From contig NZ_JAFMOW010000054.1 in assembly GCF_019049675.1 (NCBI RefSeq), forward strand, positions 1 through 64,000: DNA of 64,000 nucleotides, in the 5' to 3' direction. Within the stretch, counting starts at the first letter, position 1. Each line of letters opens with the position of its first letter. This DNA comes from Rahnella bonaserana. Lineage in GTDB: Bacteria; Pseudomonadota; Gammaproteobacteria; Enterobacterales; Enterobacteriaceae. Shown one piece after another: positions 28,399-39,725 of the stretch. Both the position numbers and the translations under genes were made by a program. A model generated the notes under the pieces. The model made no database searches. It saw only the letters and a program-made list of their open reading frames with translations, and was not told the origin of the DNA.

Positions 28399-29093
28399 CT
28401 TTTTTTAACCGTCATTTGCATAGCAGACCACCATTCGTCATCGGCTACAATCTGACCGTGATCGTCAATGAAAGGGCGTCGGAGTTTTTTTCGCTTCGCC
28501 ACATTCGACAGTACCGGATAACCACCTTCAAACAGCAATCGCTGTTGCTCTTTTTCGCTCAACAGGCTGGTGTCTCGGCGATACATACCTGCGTTTTCCC
28601 GCTGGCGCTGCGCTTCGTACAGGATAAGCGCCGAGGCGACAGACACGTTCAGGGATTGCACCATACCGATCATCGGAATGATGATATCGCTGTCTGCGAG
28701 AGCTAAAGCTTCTGGAGTGATACCGGTTTTTTCTTGTCCGAGCAAGATACAGGTCGGACGGGTGTAATCAATGGCACGGAAATCAACGGCTTTTTCAGAA
28801 AGATTCGTAGCGAGTATTTGCATACCCTTCGCCTTCATTTTGGCGACAGCATCCTGAATGGTTTTGTGTGTTTTGACCTGAACCCAGCTGTTGCTGCCTG
28901 CCGCCGAAGAGACCAGCGTCTTCATTCGGGTGGTAGGCCAGACGGCGTGGATTTCATGAACGCCGACGGCGTCTGCTGTGCGAATGACGGCAGAAACGTT
29001 ATGCGGTTTATGCACCTGTTCCATACAGACTGTCAGGTCTGGCTGTCGGGCCGCAAGCATTTCGCGGATACGCGCATAACGTTCTGGGGTCAT
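28395..29093 (-). CDS. trmH: tRNA (guanosine(18)-2'-O)-methyltransferase TrmH
   Basis: TrmH methylates the ribose of G18 in the D-loop of tRNAs. The 232-residue SPOUT-fold protein has motif 1 (HKPHNVSAVIRTADAVGV), motif 2 (CILLGQEKTGITPEAL) and motif 3 (IPMIGMVQSLNVSVASALILYE), which form the trefoil knot and cofactor site. The length agrees with E. coli (229). It starts five bases after the spoT stop and overlaps recG by four bases, so the three genes are translationally linked. Confidence 0.97.
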   Translation of the reverse strand: MTPERYARIREMLAARQPDLTVCMEQVHKPHNVSAVIRTADAVGVHEIHAVWPTTRMKTLVSSAAGSNSWVQVKTHKTIQDAVAKMKAKGMQILATNLSEKAVDFRAIDYTRPTCILLGQEKTGITPEALALADSDIIIPMIGMVQSLNVSVASALILYEAQRQRENAGMYRRDTSLLSEKEQQRLLFEGGYPVLSNVAKRKKLRRPFIDDHGQIVADDEWWSAMQMTVKKR

Positions 29094-29098
29094 AACAA

Positions 29099-31207
29099 TC
29101 AGTTTCGGTTACGGGTAACTTTAATGACGTCCGGCATGATACGAATTTTACGCATGATATTCGCCAGATGAACGCGGTCGCGAGTCGTCAGGCGGATAAA
29201 GGCGCTGTAGACGCGACCGTCTTTTTCTTCGGTGCTCAGACTCTGAATGTTCGACTGAGCAGCATTAATTGCTGCTGTCAGGTTCGCCAGCGCGCCCTGA
29301 TGGTTGAACATATCGACTTTGATTTCGGCGATAAATTCCTGATCCGTTTCCTGATGGTCATCCCAGTCAACGGCCATGAATTTCTCAGGCTCTTTCTGAT
29401 AGCCACGAATATTACGGCAAGATTCATGGTGGATAACCAGGCCTTTGCCCGGACTGACGTGCGCAATAATCGGGTCACCCGGGATCGGACGGCAGCATTT
29501 TGCGAACGTGATCAGCACACCGTCTGCGCCTTTAATCGGCAGATTACGCGTGCCTGACGATGCCATTGATGACTGATCGCCCATCAGATTTTTAGCTACC
29601 ACAACGCTCATCGCGTTGCCGAGACCAATTTCAGCCAGCAGATCATCCATAGCCACGAGCTTCATGCGATCCAGCTCGTTTTTAATATTTTCTGGCGGAA
29701 TATCTGACAGTTTTTTACCGGCACCCAGCGCGTGATTCAGCAGACGACGACCCAGCGAAACGGAATCATCACGTTTCAGATTTTTAAGCATCTGGCGGAT
29801 TTTGGCGCGAGCGCGTGAGCTGACGACAAAGTTCAGCCAGGCAGCATTCGGGCGGGCACCCGGTGCGGTAATGATTTCGATAGTCTGGCCGCTGGTCAGC
29901 GGCTGTGAAAGCGGATAAGGCTGGCGGTCAACGCGGGCACCGACACAGGCATGGCCGATATCGGTATGCACGGCGTAAGCAAAGTCGACCGGTGTCGCGC
30001 CCGCAGGCAATTCGACGATACGGCCTTCCGGCGTAAAGACATAAATCTCATCCGGGAACAGATCCGATTTCACGCTTTCGATGAATTCAAAGGAGTTGCC
30101 TGCGCTTTGTTGCAACTCGAGCAAACTCTGTAACCAGCGTTGTGCGCGGATCTGCGCCGTGGTGCTGGTTTCACTGTTCTCTTTATAAGCCCAGTGAGCC
30201 GCAACCCCCATCTCTGCCATCTGATCCATATCTTCTGTACGGATCTGCACTTCAACCGGTACGCCATGCGGGCCGATAAGCGAGGTATGCAAAGATTGAT
30301 AGCCGTTGGCTTTTGGGATTGCGATGTAATCTTTGACCCGACCCGGACGCGGTTTGTACAGGCTGTGAGCCTGCCCTAACACGCGATAACAGGTATCGAG
30401 GTCTTTAACGATCACCCGGAAGGCGTAGATATCCATAATGGAATGGAAACGCTGTTCCTTGAGGTGCATTTTGCAATAGATAGAATACAGGTGTTTCTCA
30501 CGACCACTCACGCGGCACTGAATACCGGCTTCGGTTAAACGGCCTTCTATCTCAGAAAGGATTTTTTGAATCATCTCTTTACGGTTACCACGCGCGGCTT
30601 TCACCACTTCTTTAATGACGCGATAACGGTTTGGATAGAGTGCTTCGAAGCCCAGCTCTTCGAGCTCGGTTTTCAGATGGTGAATACCCAAACGGTGTGC
30701 CAGCGGACTGTAGATTTCCAGTGTTTCGCGGGCAATACGGCGACGTTTATCCGGGCGCAAAGAGCCCAGTGTGCGCATGTTGTGGGTACGGTCAGCGAGT
30801 TTGATCAAGATGACGCGGATGTCTTGCACCATCGCCATGACCATTTTGCGGAAGTTTTCCGCCTGCGCTTCTTTCTTATCGCGGAACTTCAGCTTGTCTA
30901 ACTTTGAAACGCCTTCAACCAGCTCAGCAACGCTCTTGCCAAACAGTTGTTCCATATCCTGGTAAGTTGCAGGCGTGTCTTCGATAACGTCGTGTAATAA
31001 CGCCGCCATCAGAGTCTCATGATCGAGCCTCATTTCAGCCAAAATACATGCCACGGCCACCGGGTGAGTGATATAAGGCTCACCGCTGGAACGTGTTTGC
31101 CCCTCGTGCGCATCCCGCGCCACGAGGTAAGCCTGCACGAGGCGCTTAATTTGCTCCTCCGGCAGGTATTTTTGAATCAGTTGATTCAGGCTTTCAAAGA
31201 TATACAA
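29099..31207 (-). CDS. spoT: bifunctional (p)ppGpp synthetase/hydrolase SpoT
   Basis: SpoT degrades and, under carbon, iron or fatty-acid starvation, makes the alarmone (p)ppGpp. The 702-residue protein equals E. coli SpoT. It carries the hydrolase HD motif (ALLHDVIEDT, His72-Asp73), the synthetase domain with the DIYAFRVIV and PKANGYQSLHTSLIGP segments, a TGS domain (VFTPEGRIVELPAGATPVDFAYAVHT), the conserved-cysteine region (CCRPIPGD), and a C-terminal ACT domain. It lies 19 nt after rpoZ. Location and order gmk-rpoZ-spoT-trmH-recG match E. coli. Confidence 0.98.
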   Translation of the reverse strand: MYIFESLNQLIQKYLPEEQIKRLVQAYLVARDAHEGQTRSSGEPYITHPVAVACILAEMRLDHETLMAALLHDVIEDTPATYQDMEQLFGKSVAELVEGVSKLDKLKFRDKKEAQAENFRKMVMAMVQDIRVILIKLADRTHNMRTLGSLRPDKRRRIARETLEIYSPLAHRLGIHHLKTELEELGFEALYPNRYRVIKEVVKAARGNRKEMIQKILSEIEGRLTEAGIQCRVSGREKHLYSIYCKMHLKEQRFHSIMDIYAFRVIVKDLDTCYRVLGQAHSLYKPRPGRVKDYIAIPKANGYQSLHTSLIGPHGVPVEVQIRTEDMDQMAEMGVAAHWAYKENSETSTTAQIRAQRWLQSLLELQQSAGNSFEFIESVKSDLFPDEIYVFTPEGRIVELPAGATPVDFAYAVHTDIGHACVGARVDRQPYPLSQPLTSGQTIEIITAPGARPNAAWLNFVVSSRARAKIRQMLKNLKRDDSVSLGRRLLNHALGAGKKLSDIPPENIKNELDRMKLVAMDDLLAEIGLGNAMSVVVAKNLMGDQSSMASSGTRNLPIKGADGVLITFAKCCRPIPGDPIIAHVSPGKGLVIHHESCRNIRGYQKEPEKFMAVDWDDHQETDQEFIAEIKVDMFNHQGALANLTAAINAAQSNIQSLSTEEKDGRVYSAFIRLTTRDRVHLANIMRKIRIMPDVIKVTRNRN

Positions 31208-31226
31208 GTGAGATCCGTTTCGTTAA

Positions 31227-31502
31227 TTAACGACGGCCTTCAGCGATGGCAGTCACTGCCTGAATCTCTGCGGCTTCCTGCTCTTGTTGCTCCTGACGGT
31301 CACGAACGTCGAGGATCTGATTAGTGATCAGGCCTTCTTCGATTTCGCGCAGGGCAATAACGGTGAATTTATCGTTTTCTTCAGCGACCAGTGGATCTTT
31401 ACCACCAGATTGCAGCTGGCGTGCGCGACGAGCAGCCACCAACACCAGGTCAAAACGGTTACCAATTTTCTCAACAGCGTCTTGAACAGTTACGCGTGCC
31501 AT
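31227..31502 (-). CDS. rpoZ: RNA polymerase omega subunit
   Basis: Omega is the small RNA polymerase subunit that helps fold beta-prime and forms part of the ppGpp-binding site. The 91 residues match E. coli ([29 protein letters not shown] at the N-terminus, an acidic glutamine-rich tail). Its co-transcription with spoT puts a ppGpp target next to the ppGpp enzyme. gmk lies upstream by 54 nt. Confidence 0.98.
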   Translation of the reverse strand: MARVTVQDAVEKIGNRFDLVLVAARRARQLQSGGKDPLVAEENDKFTVIALREIEEGLITNQILDVRDRQEQQEQEAAEIQAVTAIAEGRR

Positions 31503-31556
31503 ATATGTGCTACTCCACAGGGTGACGAAAGACTGGGCATAATACTGAAAGTGACT

Positions 31557-32189
<633 letters not shown>

Positions 32190-32320
32190 TCAACTGAATG
32201 GGTTGATAGGAAGTATGCGAAGAGTGATCTCTCGCACAGTATACACGCTCGCCGCATTCGGTGCAGCGCCCAGACGTATTTCATCGCAACTTCGTACGGG
32301 AAAATAGCCTTTCTTTGTAG

Positions 32321-34153
<1,833 letters not shown>

Positions 34154-34169
34154 CGGATTAAAGCCAGGA

Positions 34170-34787
34170 CTAATGGTCTGAATGTGGATAATTGAAGACA
34201 GGCAATCCAAGACGGAACCGCAGCGCGATCAAGCGGGCAATAAAACCGACCAGCAGGGTAATGATGACCACCAGATTGTGCGGCAACGAGAAATATTGCA
34301 GGCCGATATACACCCAGGCAGAGGCAAATGAGACGCCTGCATATATCTCTTTCTGGAAGACCAGTGGGATCTGATTACACATCATGTCCCTCAGGACGCC
34401 CCCGAAAACGCCGGTGATAACTGCGCATACGGAAGCGATGATAGGGCCATGTCCCATATCGAGCGCCACTTGTGTCCCGATAATAGAAAACACCACCAAT
34501 CCCAACGCATCAAGCACTAAAAAGAGCCGGCGCAGGTGTAGCATCAGCGGTGCGAGCCAGGTGGTCATTAGTGCGGCGACGGCCACAATGACAATGTATT
34601 CCGGGTGTTTAACCCACCCCAAAGGATAGTGCCCCAGCAGCATATCGCGGACAGAGCCACCACCAATTGCTGTGGCTGCTGCGATAATAATGACGCCAAA
34701 GGAGTCCATTTTACGCCGGCCGGCAGCAAGAGCACCTGTCATGGCCTCTGCGGTGATCCCAATAATATAAAGAACAGTGAGTAACAT
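34170..34787 (-). CDS. yicG: trimeric intracellular cation channel (TRIC) family protein YicG
   Basis: This is a seven-helix inner membrane protein of the TRIC/UPF0126 family; prokaryotic relatives are cation channels. The 205-residue protein contains the duplicated family motif twice, in [17 protein letters not shown] and [21 protein letters not shown]. It is convergent with ligB, only 16 bp apart. Confidence 0.92.
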   Translation of the reverse strand: MLLTVLYIIGITAEAMTGALAAGRRKMDSFGVIIIAAATAIGGGSVRDMLLGHYPLGWVKHPEYIVIVAVAALMTTWLAPLMLHLRRLFLVLDALGLVVFSIIGTQVALDMGHGPIIASVCAVITGVFGGVLRDMMCNQIPLVFQKEIYAGVSFASAWVYIGLQYFSLPHNLVVIITLLVGFIARLIALRFRLGLPVFNYPHSDH

Positions 34788-35139
34788 CGATGTGCGCCAG
34801 ACGAATCAGTAATGAGAAAGCGGTAGCCGCGTAGAGTAATGAGTTTCCCATTGTCTCTCGACTGAGTTTTTCTTTTACATTGATTTTGAAATTACTAAAT
34901 CTAATGCGAATACCCCTGAAACTTGCCTGTGTAAAAGGGTAGGTAAGAATATTGGGGCATTTTAGATTAGAAAAATCGCAATTGCTCGTTACTTTAGCCC
35001 TCCTCTTACTCTTTATGTACACCCAGGACATCCCCTTTTTCTGATCAAAGGTGAATTTTCACTGTTTATAAGTTACGATTATTTAAAATCGTCACTTAAT
35101 GACGAACTGCATAATAGTTTTATTTGCCCGGAGGCGTGT
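34788..35139. promoter_or_regulatory. yicG-tetR divergent intergenic region
   Basis: This AT-rich, gene-free stretch of about 350 bp holds the promoters of yicG (minus) and the TetR gene (plus). A palindrome at 35073-35094 lies before the tetR start, with a -10-like CATAAT at 35110-35115. Short ORFs in it have no ribosome-binding site or recognisable product. Confidence 0.6.
35073..35094. promoter_or_regulatory. candidate operator palindrome upstream of tetR
   Basis: A 22-bp imperfect palindrome starts TTACGATT and ends AATCGTCA. Its 18-bp core has six-base arms ACGATT/AATCGT. It lies 46 bp before the TetR start and partly overlaps a second palindrome CGTCA-CTTAA-TGACG (35090-35104). It agrees at 15 of 22 positions with the palindrome at 35779-35800. 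Confidence 0.5.
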
Positions 35140-35760
35140 ATGAAACCCGATATTCCGGTTGCGTTAACACAGCGTGGACCTGCCGGGCACGAACGGCGTG
35201 AGCAAATCATTGATGCTGCTTTCGAGCACTTTCGCCTTTATGGGTTTGCCAAAACCTCGGTTGCCGATCTGGCAAAATCGATTGGCGTTTCAAGTGCTTA
35301 TATTTATAAGTTTTTTGAGTCTAAACAGGCTATTGGCGAAGCCATTTGCTCGCAACGTGTTGGGCAGATAGATGAAGCACTCATGCTGATTGCACAAAGT
35401 GACCAAAGTGCGACTCTGCGCTTGAGATCTATTTTTAAAACCTTGCTGACACGTAGTCTGGATCTCTTTTTTCAGGACCGGAAATTACATGATCTGGCCG
35501 CGACAGCTGCGGCTCAGCAATGGAAATCGACACTAAATCACCGGGCTATGATGTACAGCATTATTGAGAAAGTGGTTACAGACGGGCGTGAATCTGGTGA
35601 GTTTGAGCGTAAAACCCCACTGGATGAGGTTTGCATGGCGATTACCAGCGTGACCACGCCGTTTTCCCACCCGTTGTTGCTGGAGCAAAAAACGCCGGAA
35701 CAGCTGGAAGAGCGCGTCCAGGCTATTACCAGCCTGGTTCTGCGCAGTCTGGCAAAATAG
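35140..35760 (+). CDS. TetR family transcriptional regulator
   Basis: The 206-residue protein is a one-component repressor-type regulator. A TetR N-terminal DNA-binding domain is clear at about 20-65: RREQIIDAAFEHFRLYGF, then the helix-turn-helix TSVADLAKSIGVSSAYIYKFFESKQAI. The ligand-binding C-terminus is not recognisable as any named type. The ATG at 35140 has a CCCGGAGG ribosome-binding site. It is followed 143 bp downstream by a FabF-type gene on the same strand; two related palindromes flank it, suggesting it controls itself and the FabF gene. E. coli K-12 carries dinD at this position. Confidence 0.9.
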   Translation: MKPDIPVALTQRGPAGHERREQIIDAAFEHFRLYGFAKTSVADLAKSIGVSSAYIYKFFESKQAIGEAICSQRVGQIDEALMLIAQSDQSATLRLRSIFKTLLTRSLDLFFQDRKLHDLAATAAAQQWKSTLNHRAMMYSIIEKVVTDGRESGEFERKTPLDEVCMAITSVTTPFSHPLLLEQKTPEQLEERVQAITSLVLRSLAK

Positions 35761-35778
35761 TCATAACGAAATTTTTGG

Positions 35779-35800
35779 TTACGGGTTTACAAAACCGTAA
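35779..35800. promoter_or_regulatory. candidate operator palindrome upstream of fabF-like gene
   Basis: A 22-bp palindrome has perfect outer arms TTACGG/CCGTAA and inner TTT/AAA (9 of 11 pairs), just after the tetR stop. A TATTAT -10-like box lies 22 bp downstream. There is no T run, so it is not a normal terminator. Confidence 0.55.
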
Positions 35801-35903
35801 TTCGTCACATACTGTCAGCCTTATTATCAGAAACCCGTTTCTGGCCGGTTCATCAAAGCGCCCGCAGAAACTTAAGTCCTAAACAGACAGAGAGGAATGT
35901 TTT

Positions 35904-37178
35904 ATGTCTCATCGTCGAGTAGTTATAACCGGCATGGGGGCTGTGAGTCCTCTGGGCTGTGATATCGAAACGATCTGGAAGCGCCTGCTGGCCGGTCAGT
36001 CCGGTATCCGTGTTTTACCGGAAGAGATTGTTGAAACCCTGTCCGTGAAAATTGGTGGTCAGGTACAAACCAAAGAACAGGACCCTGAGTCAGGATTCGA
36101 TCCGGATCAGTTCGTGGTGCCTAAAGACCAGAAAAAAATGGACCGTTTCATTCTTTTCGCAATGGCTGCTGCGGATATGGCCGTTGCTGATGCGGGCTGG
36201 AAAGCAGAAACGCAGGAACAGCAGGAACGTACCGCTACCGTAATCGGTTCTGGTATTGGTGGTTTCCCGGCGATTGCCCATGCTGTACGTACTAACGACA
36301 GCCGTGGCGCTAAACGTTTGTCCCCGTTTACGATCCCTTCATTCCTGGTGAATCTGGCATCTGGTCAGGTTTCCATTAAACACCAGTTCAAAGGTCCGAT
36401 TGGGGCGCCGGTCACGGCTTGCGCGGCAGGTGTTCAGGCGATTGGCGATGCGGTTCGTCTCATTCGTAATGACGAAGCGGATGTTGCGCTTTGTGGCGGT
36501 GCAGAAGCGGCTATCGATACCGTCAGTCTGGGTGGTTTTGCTGCGGCGAAAGCCATGTCTACCGGTCATGAAGATCATCCGGAAAAAGCCTCCCGCCCGT
36601 TCGACAGCGCACGTGATGGTTTCATCATGGGCGAAGGCGCCGGTATGCTGGTGATTGAAGAACTGGAACACGCGAAGGCTCGTGGCGCCAAAATCCTGGC
36701 TGAGATTGTCGGTTACGGTACCAGCGGTGACGCTTATCATATGACTTCCGGTGCCGAAGATGGCAACGGTGCCGGACGTGCGATGAAAATCGCTTTGCGT
36801 CAGGCGGGTATCCAGCCTTCAGATGTGCAGCACCTGAATGCTCATGCCACCTCTACGCCGGTGGGTGACCTGGGGGAAATCAATGCGATTAAAACCCTGT
36901 TCGGCACTGACGGTAAGCTGGCGGTGACTTCCACCAAATCTGCGACCGGGCACTTACTGGGCGCTGCAGGCGGTCTGGAAACCATCTTCACCATTCTGGC
37001 CGTACGCGACCAGATTGTTCCTCCGACGCTGAATCTGGAAAACAAAGATGAAGCGGCAGCAGGTCTTAATATCGTTGGTAATACCGCGCAGAAACATGAC
37101 ATTACCTATGCCCTGTCAAACGGCTTCGGTTTTGGTGGCGTGAATGCCTGCGTACTGCTGAAACGCTGGGAAAATTAA
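35904..37178 (+). CDS. beta-ketoacyl-ACP synthase II (FabF-type)
   Basis: KAS II enzymes condense malonyl-ACP with acyl-ACP in fatty-acid elongation. The 424-residue protein has the full catalytic set: Cys173 in VTACAAGVQAIGDA, His314 in NAHATSTPVGD, Lys345 in TSTKSATGH, and His350. It is about ten residues longer than E. coli FabF because of extra sequence near residue 60 (QDPESGFDPDQ). It is not beside acpP, fabD or fabG as the main fabF is in E. coli, so it is probably a second copy with its own TetR control. The AGAGAGG ribosome-binding site supports the start. A specialised acyl-chain role is inference. Confidence 0.88.
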   Translation: MSHRRVVITGMGAVSPLGCDIETIWKRLLAGQSGIRVLPEEIVETLSVKIGGQVQTKEQDPESGFDPDQFVVPKDQKKMDRFILFAMAAADMAVADAGWKAETQEQQERTATVIGSGIGGFPAIAHAVRTNDSRGAKRLSPFTIPSFLVNLASGQVSIKHQFKGPIGAPVTACAAGVQAIGDAVRLIRNDEADVALCGGAEAAIDTVSLGGFAAAKAMSTGHEDHPEKASRPFDSARDGFIMGEGAGMLVIEELEHAKARGAKILAEIVGYGTSGDAYHMTSGAEDGNGAGRAMKIALRQAGIQPSDVQHLNAHATSTPVGDLGEINAIKTLFGTDGKLAVTSTKSATGHLLGAAGGLETIFTILAVRDQIVPPTLNLENKDEAAAGLNIVGNTAQKHDITYALSNGFGFGGVNACVLLKRWEN

Positions 37179-37200
37179 TTTCTCTTCTCCGTAAAGCATA

Positions 37201-37239
37201 AAAAAACGCCTCCGGTTGTAATGACCTGAGGCGTTTTTT
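37201..37239. terminator. fabF-like/yicC bidirectional terminator
   Basis: A stem AAAAAACGCCTC/GAGGCGTTTTTT with a 15-nt loop lies between convergent genes. Confidence 0.85.
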
Positions 37240-37261
37240 ATTGTGCGGGAGAGAAGAAAAT

Positions 37262-38125
37262 TTACTCGATATTCTGGATCTGCTCGCGCATTTGCTCGAT
37301 CAGCACTTTCAGCTCGATGGCGGAAGTAGTGACATCGGCGTTGATGGATTTAGACGCCAGCGTATTCGACTCGCGGTTAAATTCCTGCATCATGAAGTCA
37401 AGACGACGGCCAACGGCTTCTTCTTTCTTCATGATTTTGTGTGTTTCTTTGACGTGCGCTTCCAGACGGTCCAGCTCTTCTGCAACATCAACACGCTGCG
37501 CCATCAGCACCAGTTCCTGCTCGAGACGGGTGTTTTCCAGCTGTACCTGGGCATCTTCCAGCTTGCTGACCAGACGCTCGCGCTGCCATTGCAAAATGTT
37601 TGGCATCTGGGCACGGACCTTGATCACTTCAGCACTGACGCCGTCGAGACGTTGTTCGATCATGGCTTTCAGCGCGGCACCCTCGCTTTCACGGGCGCTG
37701 ATGAAATCGTCCAGCGCAGTGTCCAGAGCCAGCAACAATTCGTTGCTGATAGCGTCCAGATCCTGTTCTTCGGCCAGCATGACACCCGGCCAGCGCAGAA
37801 CTTCCAGCGGATTAATTTCGCCTTCATCACTTTGCATTTTTACCCATTGCGCTGCTTCAACCAGCTGTTTCGCCAGTTTTTCATTGAGCTGAAGGGTGCT
37901 CTGTGCGCCCGGATCGAGATCGAAGCGCAGATTACATTCGACTTTACCGCGGGTCAGCCGGGCGCGAATGCGCTCACGAACAACCGGCTCCAGGCTGCGG
38001 AATTGCTCTGGCAGACGGATGTAAGTTTCGAGATAACGTTGGTTTACCGAGCGGAGTTCCCACGCTGCGCTGCCCCAGTCACCCTTAATTTCGCGTCGGG
38101 CATAAGCGGTCATACTACGGATCAT
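37262..38125 (-). CDS. yicC: YicC family endoribonuclease
   Basis: YicC is a conserved endoribonuclease; in E. coli its overproduction is linked to turnover of the sRNA RyhB. The 287-residue protein starts MIRSMTAYARREI and ends with the family's conserved C-terminal segment (GRRLDFMMQEFNRESNTLASKS). Long charged helices fill the middle. It is divergent from rph. The whole gene is also open in the opposite frame, which is treated as a shadow. Confidence 0.94.
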   Translation of the reverse strand: MIRSMTAYARREIKGDWGSAAWELRSVNQRYLETYIRLPEQFRSLEPVVRERIRARLTRGKVECNLRFDLDPGAQSTLQLNEKLAKQLVEAAQWVKMQSDEGEINPLEVLRWPGVMLAEEQDLDAISNELLLALDTALDDFISARESEGAALKAMIEQRLDGVSAEVIKVRAQMPNILQWQRERLVSKLEDAQVQLENTRLEQELVLMAQRVDVAEELDRLEAHVKETHKIMKKEEAVGRRLDFMMQEFNRESNTLASKSINADVTTSAIELKVLIEQMREQIQNIE

Positions 38126-38184
38126 GTATGCGTACCTGTTAATGTAAAGATGCAGCGATTATAGCCTCCACGCGCGGGTCATGA

Positions 38185-38213
38185 TAGGCATTACCTCGCG
38201 AAGTCCGTATAAT
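38185..38213 (+). promoter_or_regulatory. rph-pyrE promoter
   Basis: A perfect TATAAT (38208-38213) lies 17 nt after TAGGCA (38185-38190), upstream of rph. Confidence 0.6.
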
Positions 38214-38251
38214 GCGCAGCCAAACATGATTCGCGACCCGGAGAACTATCC

Positions 38252-38968
38252 ATGCGTCCAGCAGGCCGAAATGCACAACAAGTGCGCCCCGTAACACTGA
38301 CCCGCCATTACACTAAACACGCTGAAGGTTCCGTGCTGGTGGAGTTTGGTGATACCAAAGTGCTGTGTACCGCAACGGTGGAAGAGGGTGTTCCGCGTTT
38401 TCTGAAAGGTCAGGGACAAGGTTGGATCACCGCAGAGTACGGCATGTTGCCGCGATCTACCCACACGCGTAATGCGCGTGAAGCCGCAAAAGGCAAGCAA
38501 GGCGGCCGTACGCTGGAGATTCAGCGTCTGATTGCCCGCTCCCTGCGTGCTGCTGTGGATCTGAAAAAGCTGGGTGAGTTCACCATTACCCTCGACTGCG
38601 ATGTGTTGCAGGCTGACGGTGGCACGCGTACAGCGTCTATTTCCGGTGCTTGTGTGGCTCTGGCCGATGCGCTGAATGCGCTGGTGGCAGCGGGCAAACT
38701 GAAAGCTAACCCGATGAAAGGCATGGTGGCCGCGGTTTCTGTCGGTATTGTTAAAGGCGAAGCGCTGTGTGACCTTGAGTATGTCGAGGACTCTGCAGCT
38801 GAAACCGATATGAACGTCGTGATGATGGAAGATGGCCGCATGATTGAGGTGCAGGGCACCGCAGAAGGTGAGCCGTTCAGTCATGAGGAGTTGCTCGGTT
38901 TACTTGCCCTCGCCAGAGGGGGCATCGACACTATCTTCCAGGCGCAGAAAGAGGCGCTGGCGGAATAA
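38252..38968 (+). CDS. rph: ribonuclease PH
   Basis: RNase PH trims tRNA 3' ends by phosphorolysis. The 238-residue protein is complete, unlike the frameshifted rph-1 of E. coli K-12. It shows the N-terminal [14 protein letters not shown], the phosphate-binding loop [24 protein letters not shown], and the [18 protein letters not shown] segment. Translation running to the stop just before the attenuator matters for pyrE expression. It starts after a GGAGAAC ribosome-binding site. Confidence 0.97.
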   Translation: MRPAGRNAQQVRPVTLTRHYTKHAEGSVLVEFGDTKVLCTATVEEGVPRFLKGQGQGWITAEYGMLPRSTHTRNAREAAKGKQGGRTLEIQRLIARSLRAAVDLKKLGEFTITLDCDVLQADGGTRTASISGACVALADALNALVAAGKLKANPMKGMVAAVSVGIVKGEALCDLEYVEDSAAETDMNVVMMEDGRMIEVQGTAEGEPFSHEELLGLLALARGGIDTIFQAQKEALAE

Positions 38969-38974
38969 TTTTTT

Positions 38975-39000
38975 AAGGCGACTGAAAAGTCGCCTTTTTT
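38975..39000 (+). terminator. pyrE attenuator (UTP-sensing)
   Basis: A 9-bp stem AAGGCGACT/AGTCGCCTT over GAAA with a T run lies six bases after the rph stop and 51 bases before pyrE. This is the classic pyrE attenuator position: low UTP keeps ribosomes close to the polymerase and prevents termination. Confidence 0.85.
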
Positions 39001-39051
39001 ATGGCCTGCGGGCCGACAATTAGAAATAAGACATTATCGAGGAGACCATCA

Positions 39052-39693
39052 ATGAAAGCCTATCAGCGCCAGTTTATTGAGTTCGCACTGAACAAACAGG
39101 TTTTGAAATTCGGCGAATTTACCCTGAAGTCTGGACGCATCAGCCCTTACTTCTTCAATGCCGGTTTGTTTAATACCGGCCGTGATCTGGCGTTACTGGG
39201 ACGTTTTTATGCCGAAGCATTGGTGGATTCTAAAATTGATTTCGATTTAGTGTTTGGCCCGGCTTATAAAGGGATCCCAATCGCGACGACCACTGCGGTA
39301 GCACTGGCTGAGCATCATGAGCGCGATGTGCCATACTGCTTTAACCGCAAAGAAGCCAAAGACCACGGTGAAGGCGGTTTGCTGGTCGGCAGTCCGTTGC
39401 AGGGGCGCGTCATGCTGGTGGATGATGTGATCACTGCCGGTACCGCCATCCGTGAATCGATGGAAATCATCAATGCCAATAAAGCCACTCTGGCTGGTGT
39501 GCTGATTTCACTGGATCGTCAGGAACGTGGGCGTGCAGATATCTCTGCTATTCAGGAAGTTGAACGCGACTATCATTGCAAAGTGATTTCAATTATTACG
39601 CTGGCTGACCTTATTGAGTATCTGGAAGAAAAAGCGGAAATGGCTGACCATCTGGCTGCTGTGCGGGCTTACCGGCAGGAGTATGGCGTTTAA
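39052..39693 (+). CDS. pyrE: orotate phosphoribosyltransferase
   Basis: PyrE joins orotate and PRPP to give OMP in pyrimidine synthesis. The 213-residue protein equals E. coli PyrE and has the PRPP-binding motif [13 protein letters not shown] (120-132) and the flexible loop [11 protein letters not shown]. The start at 39052 (MKAYQRQF) has a GGAG site; a longer in-frame start at 39001 would begin inside the attenuator T-run region and is rejected. It is regulated by the upstream attenuator. Confidence 0.97.
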   Translation: MKAYQRQFIEFALNKQVLKFGEFTLKSGRISPYFFNAGLFNTGRDLALLGRFYAEALVDSKIDFDLVFGPAYKGIPIATTTAVALAEHHERDVPYCFNRKEAKDHGEGGLLVGSPLQGRVMLVDDVITAGTAIRESMEIINANKATLAGVLISLDRQERGRADISAIQEVERDYHCKVISIITLADLIEYLEEKAEMADHLAAVRAYRQEYGV

Positions 39694-39725
39694 TATCGGG
39701 TAAAACTTCATAAGGCAGGGATGTC

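Noticed and set aside
34711-35031. Minus-strand ORF overlapping the start of yicG
   Set aside because: Runs out of frame through the yicG-tetR intergenic region; no ribosome-binding site and no family resemblance.
37241-38164. A 307-codon plus-strand ORF across yicC
   Set aside because: It is the exact antisense of yicC and its composition is the mirror of yicC codons; no ribosome-binding site.
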